Shown piece by piece: positions 32,280 to 41,730 of a stretch of 64,000 nt of DNA; the stretch's first letter is position 1; every line of letters begins with the position of its first letter. The translations under genes were made by a program, and so were the position numbers. The notes beneath the pieces are model-generated. The model had not been told where the DNA came from. It worked only from the letters and a program-made list of their open reading frames with translations, and searched no databases. The DNA is taken from the NCBI RefSeq assembly GCF_021440345.1, contig NZ_JAKCNS010000076.1, positions 1 through 64,000 of the forward strand, written 5' to 3'. The DNA is from Kluyvera intermedia (GTDB taxonomy: Bacteria; Pseudomonadota; Gammaproteobacteria; Enterobacterales; Enterobacteriaceae).

Positions 32280-33296
32280 TTGAAGAAAGTCAGCATTATT
32301 GATGTCGCAAAAAAGGCGGGCGTCTCGGTCTCTACCGTGTCGCTGGTGCTTCGCCAGAAAGGCAAAATCTCCGATGCGACTATCGAAAAAGTGCAGGCTG
32401 CCATCAATGAGCTGGGCTATGTTCACAACATTGCCGCCGCTAACCTTCGCGCCAACACCTCCAATCTTATTGGCCTGATTTTAAGAGACTTTAGCGACAG
32501 CTTCTCCATCAAAGTGATGGCGAGCATTGTTCAGGAGCTGGAGTCACAGGGCTTTATGGTTTTTCTTGGTCAGCCGCTCAACGAACATGAACATCTTGAG
32601 CGCTGCCTGCTGTCGTTTAAGCAGCAGGGCGTCGCCGGGGTTATTTATCTGGCATCGGATGTAAACCGCGACACGCTTCCCGCGCAAATACGCCAGTGCC
32701 CGCTGCCGTTAGTGGTAGTGTCACAATCGCCAATCAAAGAAGCCTGCAACCTGGTGCTGCGCGATAACCAACAGGCGGCAAGCCTGGCCACGCGCTATCT
32801 TATTGAACGCGGACATCGTTACATCGCCTATCTCGGCGGGCAGAACAACAACCTGATTCGCCAGCAGCGACTGGAGGGTTTTCGCAACACCCTCACCCGC
32901 TACGGCATTACACCGCGTGAAGAATTTACCCCGGCTTGCGGCGATGATACACACGCCGCCAGTATCGCCACGCGCCAGCTGCTGGAAAACAATAACGCCA
33001 TCACCGCTGTGTTGTGCCACTCGCCGGATGCAATGATCGGCTGTATTGATGGGATTCATAAAGTGGGTCGCACCGTGGGGAAAGACGTGTTTCTGACTCA
33101 GCAGGTGGCGCTGATTGGCTTTGAGGACATGATGCACATCAACCTCACGTCACCTGCGTTTAGCTATGTCTCCTCGGCCAGCGAAGAGACCGGCCGCCAG
33201 GCGGCGACGCTGATTATCCGCAAACTCAAAGAGCCGACGCTGCAAAGCCAGTCCATCACGCTATCCGGCCAATTAGTGGCGCGCGAATCGGCTTAA
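32280..33296 (+). CDS. LacI-family regulator (MalI-like)
   Basis: A 338-residue repressor with a LacI helix-turn-helix at the N-terminus (IIDVAKKAGVSVSTVSLVLRQKG, residues 5-27), hinge, and a periplasmic-binding-type sugar domain with LIGLILRDFSDSF and VALIGFEDMMHINLTSP. It resembles E. coli MalI. It starts with TTG at 32280, preceded by CAGGGAG. It most likely represses the upstream PTS gene through the palindrome at 30603. Its TAA stop overlaps the stop of the convergent LysR gene in the sequence TTAA. Confidence 0.88.
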   Translation: MKKVSIIDVAKKAGVSVSTVSLVLRQKGKISDATIEKVQAAINELGYVHNIAAANLRANTSNLIGLILRDFSDSFSIKVMASIVQELESQGFMVFLGQPLNEHEHLERCLLSFKQQGVAGVIYLASDVNRDTLPAQIRQCPLPLVVVSQSPIKEACNLVLRDNQQAASLATRYLIERGHRYIAYLGGQNNNLIRQQRLEGFRNTLTRYGITPREEFTPACGDDTHAASIATRQLLENNNAITAVLCHSPDAMIGCIDGIHKVGRTVGKDVFLTQQVALIGFEDMMHINLTSPAFSYVSSASEETGRQAATLIIRKLKEPTLQSQSITLSGQLVARESA

Positions 33297-34177
33297 AGCC
33301 GTTCGGCCAGCCCGCGCAATCGCGCCTCATTTTCTGCCAGCATCACCAACCCTGAACGCACGTTAAGCGTGTCGTCGCTGAGCGGCCGAAAAACCACGCC
33401 CTGCCGCTGTATCGCGGCAAATGACGCCGGAAACAGGCTCAATCCATCACCACGGGCAATGCGCGCCAGCAGGATGTCATGCTCCAGCGGCTCTTCAATA
33501 CAGCCTGGCGCGTAGCCCGCGCGACGGAAAATATCCCGCGTATAGTCAAAAAAGGCGGGGTTCCGCTCACGCTTAAACCAAAACAGCGGCCGCGCATTCA
33601 GTTCGCTAAGCGCCAGCGCCCCAACCTCGGCCTCCGGCCAGTGAGCAGGCAATGCGGCAATCAGCGGCTCCTGTAGAGCACATGGGATGACGGAAAGCCC
33701 CTCAGTCTCTAGCGGCAACGCCACCAGCGCGACGTCCAGTTTCCCGCGGCGGACCTGGCGCACCAGCTCCGGCGAACCGTGGCGCACAATACTTAACGCT
33801 TCAAATCGGGCTTCAAGATGCCTTTCCAGTTCACTAAACACGCCCTGCTCAAAGGCCGTGGTCAACCCCAAACGCAGCGACTGTGTGCCAGTTTGCGCAA
33901 GCCTGCCGAGCGCGGCGTAGGTTTTATCCTGCTGCGCCAGCAGCGGACGGACGATCGCCAGCACCCGCTGCCCTTCCTCGGTCAGGGTCAATCCTTTGGT
34001 ATGGCGAACAAATAGCGTCAGCCCCAGCCGCTCTTCAAGCTGGCGGATGTGGCGGCTGAGCGGAGGCTGCGACATAAACAGTCGCTGCGCCGCGCGGCTC
34101 ATGTTGTTCTCTTCCGCCACCACCGCAAAGTAGCGCAGCAGGCGAATATCGAGAGAGTGAAGTGCGGAAGTCGTCAT
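33293..34177 (-). CDS. LysR-family transcriptional regulator
   Basis: A 294-residue LysR-type regulator. The winged helix-turn-helix covers about residues 20-45 (NNMSRAAQRLFMSQPPLSRHIRQLE), followed by the two-lobed effector domain (from about residue 97). No characterised orthologue is recognised. It is divergent from the carboxymuconolactone decarboxylase gene, 88 bp away, the usual layout for a LysR protein that controls its neighbour. Confidence 0.87.
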   Translation of the reverse strand: MTTSALHSLDIRLLRYFAVVAEENNMSRAAQRLFMSQPPLSRHIRQLEERLGLTLFVRHTKGLTLTEEGQRVLAIVRPLLAQQDKTYAALGRLAQTGTQSLRLGLTTAFEQGVFSELERHLEARFEALSIVRHGSPELVRQVRRGKLDVALVALPLETEGLSVIPCALQEPLIAALPAHWPEAEVGALALSELNARPLFWFKRERNPAFFDYTRDIFRRAGYAPGCIEEPLEHDILLARIARGDGLSLFPASFAAIQRQGVVFRPLSDDTLNVRSGLVMLAENEARLRGLAERL

Positions 34178-34265
34178 ACCAAAAAGGTATCACGGAATCG
34201 GTATTATCCAAATCAATCTGCACGCCCTATCCTCACGCCATACCCCTATCAACGAGGAACGAACA

Positions 34266-34637
34266 ATGCCTTCAGAACGCTTTATTACCGGTCAGAAAAT
34301 GCTGCAACAGGTTGATGGCAAAGGGGGCGATGCAGTCCTGGACAGCCTAAAAGATATTGCCCCGGATTTTGCTCGCTATCTGCTGGAGTTTCCGTTTGGT
34401 GATATTTACGCGCGTCCAGGTCTGGACCTACGCAGCCGTGAAATTGCCACCGTCGCCGCGCTCACCGCGATGGGCACCGCTGCGCCTCAACTCAAGGTGC
34501 ATATTGCCGCCGCGCTGCACGTGGGGTTAACCCAGGAGGAGATTATCGAAGTGATTATGCAAATGGCGGTTTACGCCGGATTCCCAGCCGCCTTGAACGG
34601 GCTGTTTGCGGCGAAAGAGGTGTTTGCCAAGCAGTAG
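34266..34637 (+). CDS. Carboxymuconolactone decarboxylase family protein
   Basis: A 123-residue alpha-helical protein of the CMD/AhpD-like family. The CMD core includes RPGLDLRSREIATVAALTAMG and HVGLTQEEIIEVIMQMAVYAGFPAAL. The catalytic CxxC of AhpD is absent, which places it with the gamma-carboxymuconolactone decarboxylase side of the family. No protocatechuate genes are near, so the substrate is unknown. SD CGAGGAACGAAC precedes ATG 34266. Expression is probably set by the divergent LysR gene. Confidence 0.85.
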   Translation: MPSERFITGQKMLQQVDGKGGDAVLDSLKDIAPDFARYLLEFPFGDIYARPGLDLRSREIATVAALTAMGTAAPQLKVHIAAALHVGLTQEEIIEVIMQMAVYAGFPAALNGLFAAKEVFAKQ

Positions 34638-34643
34638 AAAGCG

Positions 34644-34680
34644 CTTATCCGGCCTACGGATGATGTGCAGGCCGGATAAG
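34644..34680. repeat. REP-type palindrome between the CMD gene and metL
   Basis: CTTATCCGGCCT and AGGCCGGATAAG form a perfect 12-bp inverted repeat around 13 bases, the form of an enterobacterial REP/PU element. It lies between two convergent stops, which fits known REP placement. Confidence 0.85.
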
Positions 34681-34690
34681 AAGAGGAAGA

Positions 34691-37123
34691 TTACAGCAGC
34701 TGCGCCAGACGGTTGATATCCGACTGAATAGCCCCAGCGGTCACATCGCGACCGGCACCTGGACCACGAATAACCAACGGGTTATCGCGATACCAGCGGC
34801 TTTCGATAGCAAACACGTTATCGCACGGCAGTAATGCCGCCAGCGGATGCTCCTGGCGCACCGCTTCCACGCCAACACGCGCTTTGCCGTTGGCGTCAAA
34901 ACGCGCCACGTAGCGCAGCACCAGCCCCATTTCCTGGGCCGCTTCCAGACGCTGGAGCATTTGCTCGTTCAGCTCATCCCCATTTTCAAAGAAATGATCA
35001 ATGGAGCCATCTTCACAGTGCGCAGGAACCAGCGACTCAACGCGCACCTGATCCGGCTCGATGTCGTAGCCCGCTTCGCGCGCCAGAATCACCAGCTTAC
35101 GCATCACGTCTTTACCGGAAAGGTCAACGCGCGGGTCCGGTTCGGTTAACCCCTGCTGCCACGCCTGATCGACCAAATCGGTGAACGGCACGCTGCCATC
35201 AAACTGCAGGAACAGCCAGGAAAGCGTACCGGAGAAAATACCGCTGATGGCCAGAATGCTATCGCCGCTGTCGATAAGATCGCGCACGGTATGGTTCACC
35301 GGCAGGCCTGCACCGACGGTGGCGTTATACAGCCAGTGGCGGCCCGTTTTTTCAAACGCGTCGTGAATCTGACGGTATTTATCGCTGCTGCTGGCCCCGG
35401 CCAGTTTGTTGGCGCTGATTACGTGGAAACCATGGCTGGCGAAATCCAGATACTGATCGGCCAGCTGTTCGCTGGCGGTAATATCCAGCACCACTAAATC
35501 GTCATACGGGTGGGCGCGCATCCACAGGAATAATGATTCTTCATCCTGTTCAACCGCCTCGTCGTCGAAGAAGGCCAGCGCACGGCTGGCATCAAGCCCT
35601 TCGTAGCTCAACAGGCTGCGGCGGCTATCCACCACGCCTGCCAGCACAAACTCAAATCCGGTGCGGGCAGAGAGCGTGCCCTGCTCGCGAGCAAACAGTT
35701 CCAGCCAGCGGGAACCGATATTGCCTTTGCCAAACAGCACCAGACCAATACGTTTTTCCGCGCGGAACAGCGACTGGTGCAGCCCCTGAATCAGGCTTTC
35801 GGTTGGGCCAGCGCGCAACACGGCGACCAGGCTGATGCCCTCTTCCGACTGCCAGGTGAACTCAACCGGTTGACCTTTCAGCTGCTGCCAGAAACGGTGG
35901 CAGTGCAGCGGGTTACGGGTGACGCCCGCCCCAACCATCGCCACCAGCGCCAGCCCCTGACGCAGGCGTAGTTCGCCCGGTAGACCGGCTTCATCAAGAA
36001 TTTTCAGCGCGCTGTCGGCAACTTCCGAGGTGTAGCAGAACTGCAGCAACTGGTGATCGGCATGAACGCCCACCGCCAGCGGGCGGATCTGCGCACGCTT
36101 AAGTAACTGGTCAATTTCTTTGTACGCCAGCTTAAAGTCCTGGCTGGCGGGAACACGAAACTCAATCAGGCAGACGTCGTCATGGCTGGTGACGATGCGT
36201 GCGCCGGTACCGGAGGCCAGCACGCGTTCAATGCGCGTTGAACCTTGATCCGGCGTGTAGCTACAGCGTAATTGCAGGTCGATGTCGCTACCGGAAACCG
36301 GCTGCAGCGTACGGGTGTGCAGTACCGGTGCCGCCAGACGTGCCAGCTCGCTGGCCTCGTCCAGACGCAGCAACGGCAGCAGACAGGCATCTTTCACTTT
36401 ACGCGGGTCGGCGCTGTAGACACCGGCGACGTCGCTCCAGATGGTCACGCGGGAAACACCCGCCAGCGCACCGATTTGCGTTGCCGAATAGTCAGAACCG
36501 TTACGCCCCAGCAGTACGGTCTCACCCGCGTTACTGCGGCTGATAAAACCGGTGACCACCAGACGTTTACCCGGATGTTGAGCCAGCAGTTGTTGCAACA
36601 GCGGGTAAGACAAACCTTCGTCGACCTGCGGCTGGGCGCTGCGTTCTGCGCGTAAGAAGGCGCGCGCGTCGAGCCAGGCGGCGTCAATATTTTGCAGCTT
36701 CAGGACTTCCGCCATCAGACGCGCCGACCACACTTCACCGTGGCCGACGACTTCCGCATATACCGCATCATTGACGCCCGCATCCAACAGCCCGGCCAAA
36801 CGCTCCAGGTCGTGGATAAAATCGGCAATCATGCCGTCAGCAATGTCTGCCGGTAACAGGCCGCTAATCAGATCCGACTGATAGCGGCGCAGCGCCTGCT
36901 GAACCTGATGCGCAGAGAGGCGATCGGTCTGGCTGAGCTTCAGCCAGTTGATCAGCTGGTTGGTGGTGCTACCGGCGGCGGAAACCACCATCATATCGCC
37001 GGGCTGCGAGTACTCGGCCATAATACCGGCAACGCGCAGGTAACACTTCACATCCGCCAGACTACTCCCACCAAATTTATGCAGCTGACGCTCTTTCGCC
37101 CCTGCCTGCGCAATCACACTCAT
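34691..37123 (-). CDS. metL: Bifunctional aspartokinase II/homoserine dehydrogenase II MetL
   Basis: Catalyses the first and third steps from aspartate to homoserine in the methionine branch. In 810 residues, the same as E. coli, an N-terminal aspartokinase (KFGGSSLADVKCY; VLLGRNGSDYSAT) is followed by ACT-like sequence and a C-terminal homoserine dehydrogenase (LVLFGKGNIGSRWLELF; KLAGASSSDKYRQIH; GAGAGRD-type end GPGAGRDVTAGA). It starts 2 bp after the metB stop, so the two are translated together. MetJ controls them from the metB/metJ gap. Confidence 0.97.
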   Translation of the reverse strand: MSVIAQAGAKERQLHKFGGSSLADVKCYLRVAGIMAEYSQPGDMMVVSAAGSTTNQLINWLKLSQTDRLSAHQVQQALRRYQSDLISGLLPADIADGMIADFIHDLERLAGLLDAGVNDAVYAEVVGHGEVWSARLMAEVLKLQNIDAAWLDARAFLRAERSAQPQVDEGLSYPLLQQLLAQHPGKRLVVTGFISRSNAGETVLLGRNGSDYSATQIGALAGVSRVTIWSDVAGVYSADPRKVKDACLLPLLRLDEASELARLAAPVLHTRTLQPVSGSDIDLQLRCSYTPDQGSTRIERVLASGTGARIVTSHDDVCLIEFRVPASQDFKLAYKEIDQLLKRAQIRPLAVGVHADHQLLQFCYTSEVADSALKILDEAGLPGELRLRQGLALVAMVGAGVTRNPLHCHRFWQQLKGQPVEFTWQSEEGISLVAVLRAGPTESLIQGLHQSLFRAEKRIGLVLFGKGNIGSRWLELFAREQGTLSARTGFEFVLAGVVDSRRSLLSYEGLDASRALAFFDDEAVEQDEESLFLWMRAHPYDDLVVLDITASEQLADQYLDFASHGFHVISANKLAGASSSDKYRQIHDAFEKTGRHWLYNATVGAGLPVNHTVRDLIDSGDSILAISGIFSGTLSWLFLQFDGSVPFTDLVDQAWQQGLTEPDPRVDLSGKDVMRKLVILAREAGYDIEPDQVRVESLVPAHCEDGSIDHFFENGDELNEQMLQRLEAAQEMGLVLRYVARFDANGKARVGVEAVRQEHPLAALLPCDNVFAIESRWYRDNPLVIRGPGAGRDVTAGAIQSDINRLAQLL

Positions 37124-37125
37124 GT

Positions 37126-38286
37126 TTACCCCTCGGCTGCGATCCGGAATCCATTTTCCAGATCGGCAATTAAGTCTTCACTATCTTCAATACCGGTTGA
37201 GATACGCAATAGCGTCTCAGAAATACCTGCGGCGGCGCGCGCTTCTGGCGCCATACCGGCATGCGTCATGGTGGCCGCATGAGAGATCAGGCTCTCAACG
37301 CCGCCCAGCGATTCTGCCAGCGTGAACAGCGACAGCCCGCTCAGGAAACGACGCAATGTTTGCTCATCGCCACCCAGCTCAAAGCTCAACATCGCACCAA
37401 AACCCTTCTGCTGACGCGCGGCAATTTCATGCCCCTGGTTTTCCGGCAGAGAAGGATGATACAGCTTTTTCACCAGCGGCTGTGTTTTCAGGAAGTCGAC
37501 AATCGCATAAGCGTTACGTTGCGCCACTTCCATACGTGGAGAGAGCGTACGCAGGCCGCGCAGCAACAGGTAGCTGTCGAACGCGCTGCCGGTGACGCCG
37601 ATATTATTCGCCCACCATGCCAGTTCTGTGACGGTATCCGGATCTTTTGCAATCACCACGCCTGCGACCACGTCGGAGTGGCCGTTCAGATATTTGGTGC
37701 AGGAGTGCAGCACCAGGTCAGCGCCTAACGCCAGCGGATTTTGCAGCGCCGGACTCAGGAAGGTGTTATCCACCACGCTCACCGCACCGGCCTCGCGTGC
37801 CAGCCCGCAGATTTTAGCGATATCGACCACGCGCAGCAGCGGGTTGCTTGGACTTTCGACTAACACCAGCTTTGGTTTTTCCGCCAGTGCCGCTTTCAGC
37901 GCCGCGTCGTTGCCCTGATCGACAAACAGCACGCGATAGCAGCCACGTTTTGCCAGGCTGTCAAACAGACGGTAGCTGCCGCCGTAGCAGTCATGCGGTG
38001 CCACCAGCAGGTCGCCCGGTTTCAGGAATACGGTAGTCACCAGATGAATCGCCGACATCCCCGTATTGGTCATCACGGCGCCTGCGCCCCCTTCCAGCTC
38101 GGCCAGCGCCCGCTGAACGACATCGCGCGTCGGGTTCCCGCGACGAGAGTAATCATGCGCACGCGGTTCATTAAAACCGGTAAAATTGTAGGTGCTGGAA
38201 AGGTGGATAGGCGGGACAACACAACCATACTGCTCGTCGTCATTTAAACCGCTACGCACTGCTATGGTGGCCTGTTTACGGGTCAT
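37126..38286 (-). CDS. metB: Cystathionine gamma-synthase MetB
   Basis: PLP enzyme that joins O-succinylhomoserine and cysteine to give cystathionine. The 386 residues equal E. coli MetB. The PLP lysine is in LVLHSCTKYLNGHSDVVAG, with SSTYNFTGFN near the N-terminus and VESPSNPLLRVVDI in the middle. First gene of the metBL operon, divergent from metJ. Four met boxes upstream predict repression by MetJ-SAM. Confidence 0.97.
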   Translation of the reverse strand: MTRKQATIAVRSGLNDDEQYGCVVPPIHLSSTYNFTGFNEPRAHDYSRRGNPTRDVVQRALAELEGGAGAVMTNTGMSAIHLVTTVFLKPGDLLVAPHDCYGGSYRLFDSLAKRGCYRVLFVDQGNDAALKAALAEKPKLVLVESPSNPLLRVVDIAKICGLAREAGAVSVVDNTFLSPALQNPLALGADLVLHSCTKYLNGHSDVVAGVVIAKDPDTVTELAWWANNIGVTGSAFDSYLLLRGLRTLSPRMEVAQRNAYAIVDFLKTQPLVKKLYHPSLPENQGHEIAARQQKGFGAMLSFELGGDEQTLRRFLSGLSLFTLAESLGGVESLISHAATMTHAGMAPEARAAAGISETLLRISTGIEDSEDLIADLENGFRIAAEG

Positions 38287-38346
38287 GAGGATTCGTTCCT
38301 GGCAAGGTCTGTGAAAAGTCAGACCCCAGAGTAAACATAGTTTACA

Positions 38347-38378
38347 TAGCCGTCAATACATCTAGACTTCTAAACTTC
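38347..38378. promoter_or_regulatory. Four tandem met boxes between metB and metJ
   Basis: Four consecutive 8-bp units, TAGCCGTC, AATACATC, TAGACTTC and TAAACTTC, lie in exact phase and each partly matches AGACGTCT. MetJ dimers bind such arrays side by side. The array lies 60-90 bp upstream of metB and about 170 bp from metJ, so it can repress both. Confidence 0.87.
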
Positions 38379-38545
38379 TTTGCGTATAGATTGAGCTATT
38401 GGCAAATAGCCGTTAAAATTATATGCATTAGCGCACATCTGCGAAGGCTTAACTCGTGCCAGAACGGGGCCTGTACGGTAAACTGCGCGCGATCATGGTC
38501 GTGAACCGGCCTGTTAACTAATGACTAGAGGATTAAAGGTATCTC

Positions 38546-38863
38546 ATGGCTGAATGGAGCGGCGAATATATCAGCCCATACGCTGAGCACGGTAAGAAGA
38601 GTGAGCAAGTAAAAAAAATTACGGTTTCCATTCCTCTGAAGGTGTTGAAGATCCTCACCGATGAACGCACGCGTCGTCAGGTCAACAACCTGCGCCACGC
38701 CACCAACAGCGAATTGCTGTGTGAAGCGTTCCTGCATGCTTTTACCGGTCAACCGTTGCCTAACGATGAAGACCTGCGTAAAGAGCGCAGCGATGAAATT
38801 CCAGAAGCAGCGAAATTGATTATGCGTGAGCTGGGGATTGACCCGGAGACGTGGGAATATTAA
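38546..38863 (+). CDS. metJ: Methionine repressor MetJ
   Basis: SAM-dependent ribbon-helix-helix repressor of the met regulon. The 105 residues equal E. coli MetJ and are almost unchanged. The beta strand [11 protein letters not shown] (about residues 22-32) inserts in the DNA major groove, and helices [18 protein letters not shown] follow. SD GGATTAAAGGT precedes ATG 38546. It represses itself, metBL and metF through the met boxes found in this window. Confidence 0.98.
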   Translation: MAEWSGEYISPYAEHGKKSEQVKKITVSIPLKVLKILTDERTRRQVNNLRHATNSELLCEAFLHAFTGQPLPNDEDLRKERSDEIPEAAKLIMRELGIDPETWEY

Positions 38864-38869
38864 TCCCAT

Positions 38870-38906
38870 AAAAGCCGGGAAGCGCCTGCGTTTCCCGGCT
38901 TTTTCG
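38870..38906 (+). terminator. Terminator of metJ
   Basis: AAAGCCGGGAA and TTCCCGGCTTTTT form a stem around GCGCCTGCG-type loop bases, seven bases after the metJ stop. The left A-run may also serve leftward csc transcripts in part. Confidence 0.85.
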
Positions 38907-39004
38907 TTTTCAGGGTGAGTTTATTTTTATCTCATATTCCGGTAGCAACTGGACTGCGCCACCACATCACCCAATACCCAAATATTCATCGCTGTTGTTC
39001 CTCG

Positions 39005-40447
39005 TTATTTATCCAAAGGCCAGTAGCCGCCAGAATTCAACGTTGCGACGCCATTGTTGGCAAATACGCAGAGCTGACGCTGATCGTCTTGCGGATAGAT
39101 ACGGCTGCTCAAGCAAGCATCACCGTCATTAACAAAGACCTCAACGGAAGAGCGGTCGATAAAAATCCGCAATGAAAGACGATCGGCGGCAGGCAGCGGC
39201 ACGCTGCGGCTCCCCTCCAGCATCAGTTGAGCGTAGCGGCGATCCAGAACCAGTCGTTGCGCCTGTGCATCAACATAGATTCGTAAGCCATCCCCCAGCG
39301 CGATACCGTAGCATTCAGCGCTTGCGTTGCCGGTATCCCATACCAGTTCCAGCTCAATGGCCTCTGCATCGTCGAGAATCGGCGCAGATTGGTTCTTTAA
39401 ATGCTGCGCCAGTAACGGATAGTAGCTGCCGCGTAGCGCCGCCACTTCTTCCGCGGGCGTCATTCTCAAACGGTTGTCGGTCCCCAGGCGAATTTCACGC
39501 GGCAAAGAGAGCATTCCCGCCCAGCCATCGCGTTGCTCCGGCATCGGCGATTCCCACATATCCAGCCAACCTATAACAATCCGTCGACCATCCGGCGTCA
39601 GGAAACTCTGCGGCGCATAGAAATCATGGCCGTGATCCATTTCGATAAATTCACCGTCAGGCACAAACGGCTGCCCTGGCTGCCAGTCGCCAACCAAATA
39701 GCCGCTCTGGAAAAGATTGCGATTGCGGTAGCCCTCCGCCGCCATTCCCTGCGGCGAGAACATCAACACCCGTTTGCCGTCGAGCATGAAGAAGTCCGGG
39801 CATTCCCACATAAAGCCCATTCCCTCTTTTGCTTCGGCGAGGATCCCTTCATCCCGCCACTCCCGGAGATCGTGCGAACGATACAGACGGACCTGGCCGG
39901 TATCGCCAACTCGTGAACCGACAACCAGGTACCAATCATCCCCCTCGTGCCAGACCTTCGGATCGCGGAAGTGGTGCAAACCCGCCGGGGTATCAATGAT
40001 CTGCCCCTGGCGTTCAAAGTGAATGCCGTCCCGGCTGGTCGCCAGGCACTGCACCTGATAGAGGTTGTCATCACTGCTGGGATCGCCATGAAATTTATGC
40101 CCGGTGTAGATTAGCGCGAGCGTATCGCCATCCACGACCGCTGAACCGGAAAAGCAGCCGTCTTTATCCTCAGGCCCTTCCGGCGCGAGCGCCACCGGCA
40201 GATGTTCCCAGTGCACCAGATCCTGGCTGCGGGCATGCCCCCAGTGCATCGGCCCCCATTTTGTTGAGTAGGGATGATGCTGATAAAACGCGTGATACCA
40301 GCCATCGAACCAGACCAGACCATTGGGATCATTCATCCATCCGGCCCGGGGCGCGAGGTGATAGCGCGGATACCACCGCGGATTCAGCGCCTCACGTCGG
40401 GTCTGCAGTTCCTGTTCAGCTTTGGCAATTGAGAAGGTCATAGTCAT
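39005..40447 (-). CDS. cscA: Sucrose-6-phosphate hydrolase/invertase CscA (GH32)
   Basis: Cytoplasmic beta-fructosidase that splits sucrose into glucose and fructose. In 480 residues, the GH32 five-bladed propeller shows the nucleophile Asp40 in GWMNDPNGLVWF, the transition-state stabiliser in HFRDPKVWH, and the acid/base Glu in MWECPDFFML. A C-terminal beta-sandwich includes FIDRSSVEVFVNDG. It has no signal peptide, as in E. coli CscA. It begins 10 bp after the permease stop, so both form an operon. Fructo-oligosaccharides are a possible alternative substrate. Confidence 0.92.
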   Translation of the reverse strand: MTMTFSIAKAEQELQTRREALNPRWYPRYHLAPRAGWMNDPNGLVWFDGWYHAFYQHHPYSTKWGPMHWGHARSQDLVHWEHLPVALAPEGPEDKDGCFSGSAVVDGDTLALIYTGHKFHGDPSSDDNLYQVQCLATSRDGIHFERQGQIIDTPAGLHHFRDPKVWHEGDDWYLVVGSRVGDTGQVRLYRSHDLREWRDEGILAEAKEGMGFMWECPDFFMLDGKRVLMFSPQGMAAEGYRNRNLFQSGYLVGDWQPGQPFVPDGEFIEMDHGHDFYAPQSFLTPDGRRIVIGWLDMWESPMPEQRDGWAGMLSLPREIRLGTDNRLRMTPAEEVAALRGSYYPLLAQHLKNQSAPILDDAEAIELELVWDTGNASAECYGIALGDGLRIYVDAQAQRLVLDRRYAQLMLEGSRSVPLPAADRLSLRIFIDRSSVEVFVNDGDACLSSRIYPQDDQRQLCVFANNGVATLNSGGYWPLDK

Positions 40448-40457
40448 TACTCTTTAT

Positions 40458-41699
40458 TCAGACAACCGAAGATTGCGGCAGGAGCGAGCCGGAGGCTGGC
40501 TTGCTGGCGCGTAAGAGGAAAATGGAGATAAAGGTGGTGCAGAACACCAGCGCCCCCATGAACAGATAGGATTCGGCAAAGCCATATTTTTCATAGCTAT
40601 AGCCCGCAAGCGGCGACAGCACGGTGGCAATCACCGAACTGGTGCAGGCAAACCCCACCAGATACAGCGTGGAAGAGAGTCGCTTATCGAAATGGGCGCT
40701 GTTGTATTTGAAAATGGAAACCAGCAGCACCGGCAGTTCAACGCCGTGCAGCAGTTTGGTTATCGAGATAAGCACCGGCCCTTCCACCAGCCCGGAGGCC
40801 ACCATCCGCAGCGCCATCACCATGCCGGCGAAAATCAGCCCATTTTTGGCGCCAATCCGATTAACCAGCCACGGCGCACAGAACATTCCCGCCGCTTCCA
40901 GGAATACCTGGAATGAGTTGAGGTAGCCATACATGGCATTGCCTTCCTGCAGCGTCGGGAACTGAGAGGAGAAATAAACGGGGAATTGCTGATCGTAAAC
41001 GCTATAAATACAGGTACCGACCACGAAAAATACCAGCGCCCAAAAACGCGGCAACACCAGCAGACGCAGCGCGTCTTCCAGCTTCACTTTGCCGCCAGAC
41101 TCTTCGGCGACCCGACTTTGTTCATCGCTTGTCACGCGCAAGCGCACCATCAACAAGAAGAAAACCAGCCCTGAGCAGGTCGCTACCGCGAAGTTAAGCT
41201 TGGGGTTGATATTGAAGAGCAGGCCGGCAAAAAAGGTAGCGACGGCCCACCCCAGCGAGCCCCACATCCGCGCTTTACCAAACTCAAAGTGGGTCTGTCG
41301 CGCAACGCGCTCGGTGTACGACTCCAGCACGCCGATCCCGCCGTTGAAGGTCAACCCGATATAGATGCCGCCAAAAATACTGCCGAGCAGGATATTTTGT
41401 TTGAGCAGATAGCCAAAGAGCAGAAACGCAGGCCCCGAGAGAATCAGCAAAACGGTGATGTACCAGAGCAGATTTTTACGCAGGCCCAGCCGGTCCTGGA
41501 TGAAGCCGTAACAAATTTGGGCAAACAGCGCTGACACCGACAACACGGCATAAATAATCCCGGTATCGCCGGGTTTCAGCCCTACCTCCTGATGAAGCCA
41601 GATAGACAGCAGCGAGCCGGAAGAGGACCAGGTGACAAAAAAGAAAAACAGCAAAGCACTGAGTATCAGGTAACTGCGGGGTTGATGTTCTTTCATCAT
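40458..41699 (-). CDS. cscB: Sucrose:proton symporter of the LacY family
   Basis: Twelve-helix oligosaccharide:H+ symporter expected to import sucrose, unphosphorylated. The 413 residues compare with 415 in E. coli CscB. Family motifs include GFIQDRLGLRKNLLWY after helix 2, FEFGKARMWGSLGWAV, YDQQFPVYF and KLLHGVELPVLLVSIFKY. ATG 41699 or 41696 is the likely start; the frame extends to 41750, but that part lies inside an operator. Raffinose or fructo-oligosaccharide transport cannot be excluded. It is paired with cscA, and cscR is divergent. No cscK fructokinase gene is present here. Confidence 0.85.
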   Translation of the reverse strand: MMKEHQPRSYLILSALLFFFFVTWSSSGSLLSIWLHQEVGLKPGDTGIIYAVLSVSALFAQICYGFIQDRLGLRKNLLWYITVLLILSGPAFLLFGYLLKQNILLGSIFGGIYIGLTFNGGIGVLESYTERVARQTHFEFGKARMWGSLGWAVATFFAGLLFNINPKLNFAVATCSGLVFFLLMVRLRVTSDEQSRVAEESGGKVKLEDALRLLVLPRFWALVFFVVGTCIYSVYDQQFPVYFSSQFPTLQEGNAMYGYLNSFQVFLEAAGMFCAPWLVNRIGAKNGLIFAGMVMALRMVASGLVEGPVLISITKLLHGVELPVLLVSIFKYNSAHFDKRLSSTLYLVGFACTSSVIATVLSPLAGYSYEKYGFAESYLFMGALVFCTTFISIFLLRASKPASGSLLPQSSVV

Positions 41700-41730
41700 G
41701 GCTATCTCATCGTGGATTAACGCCACAATG

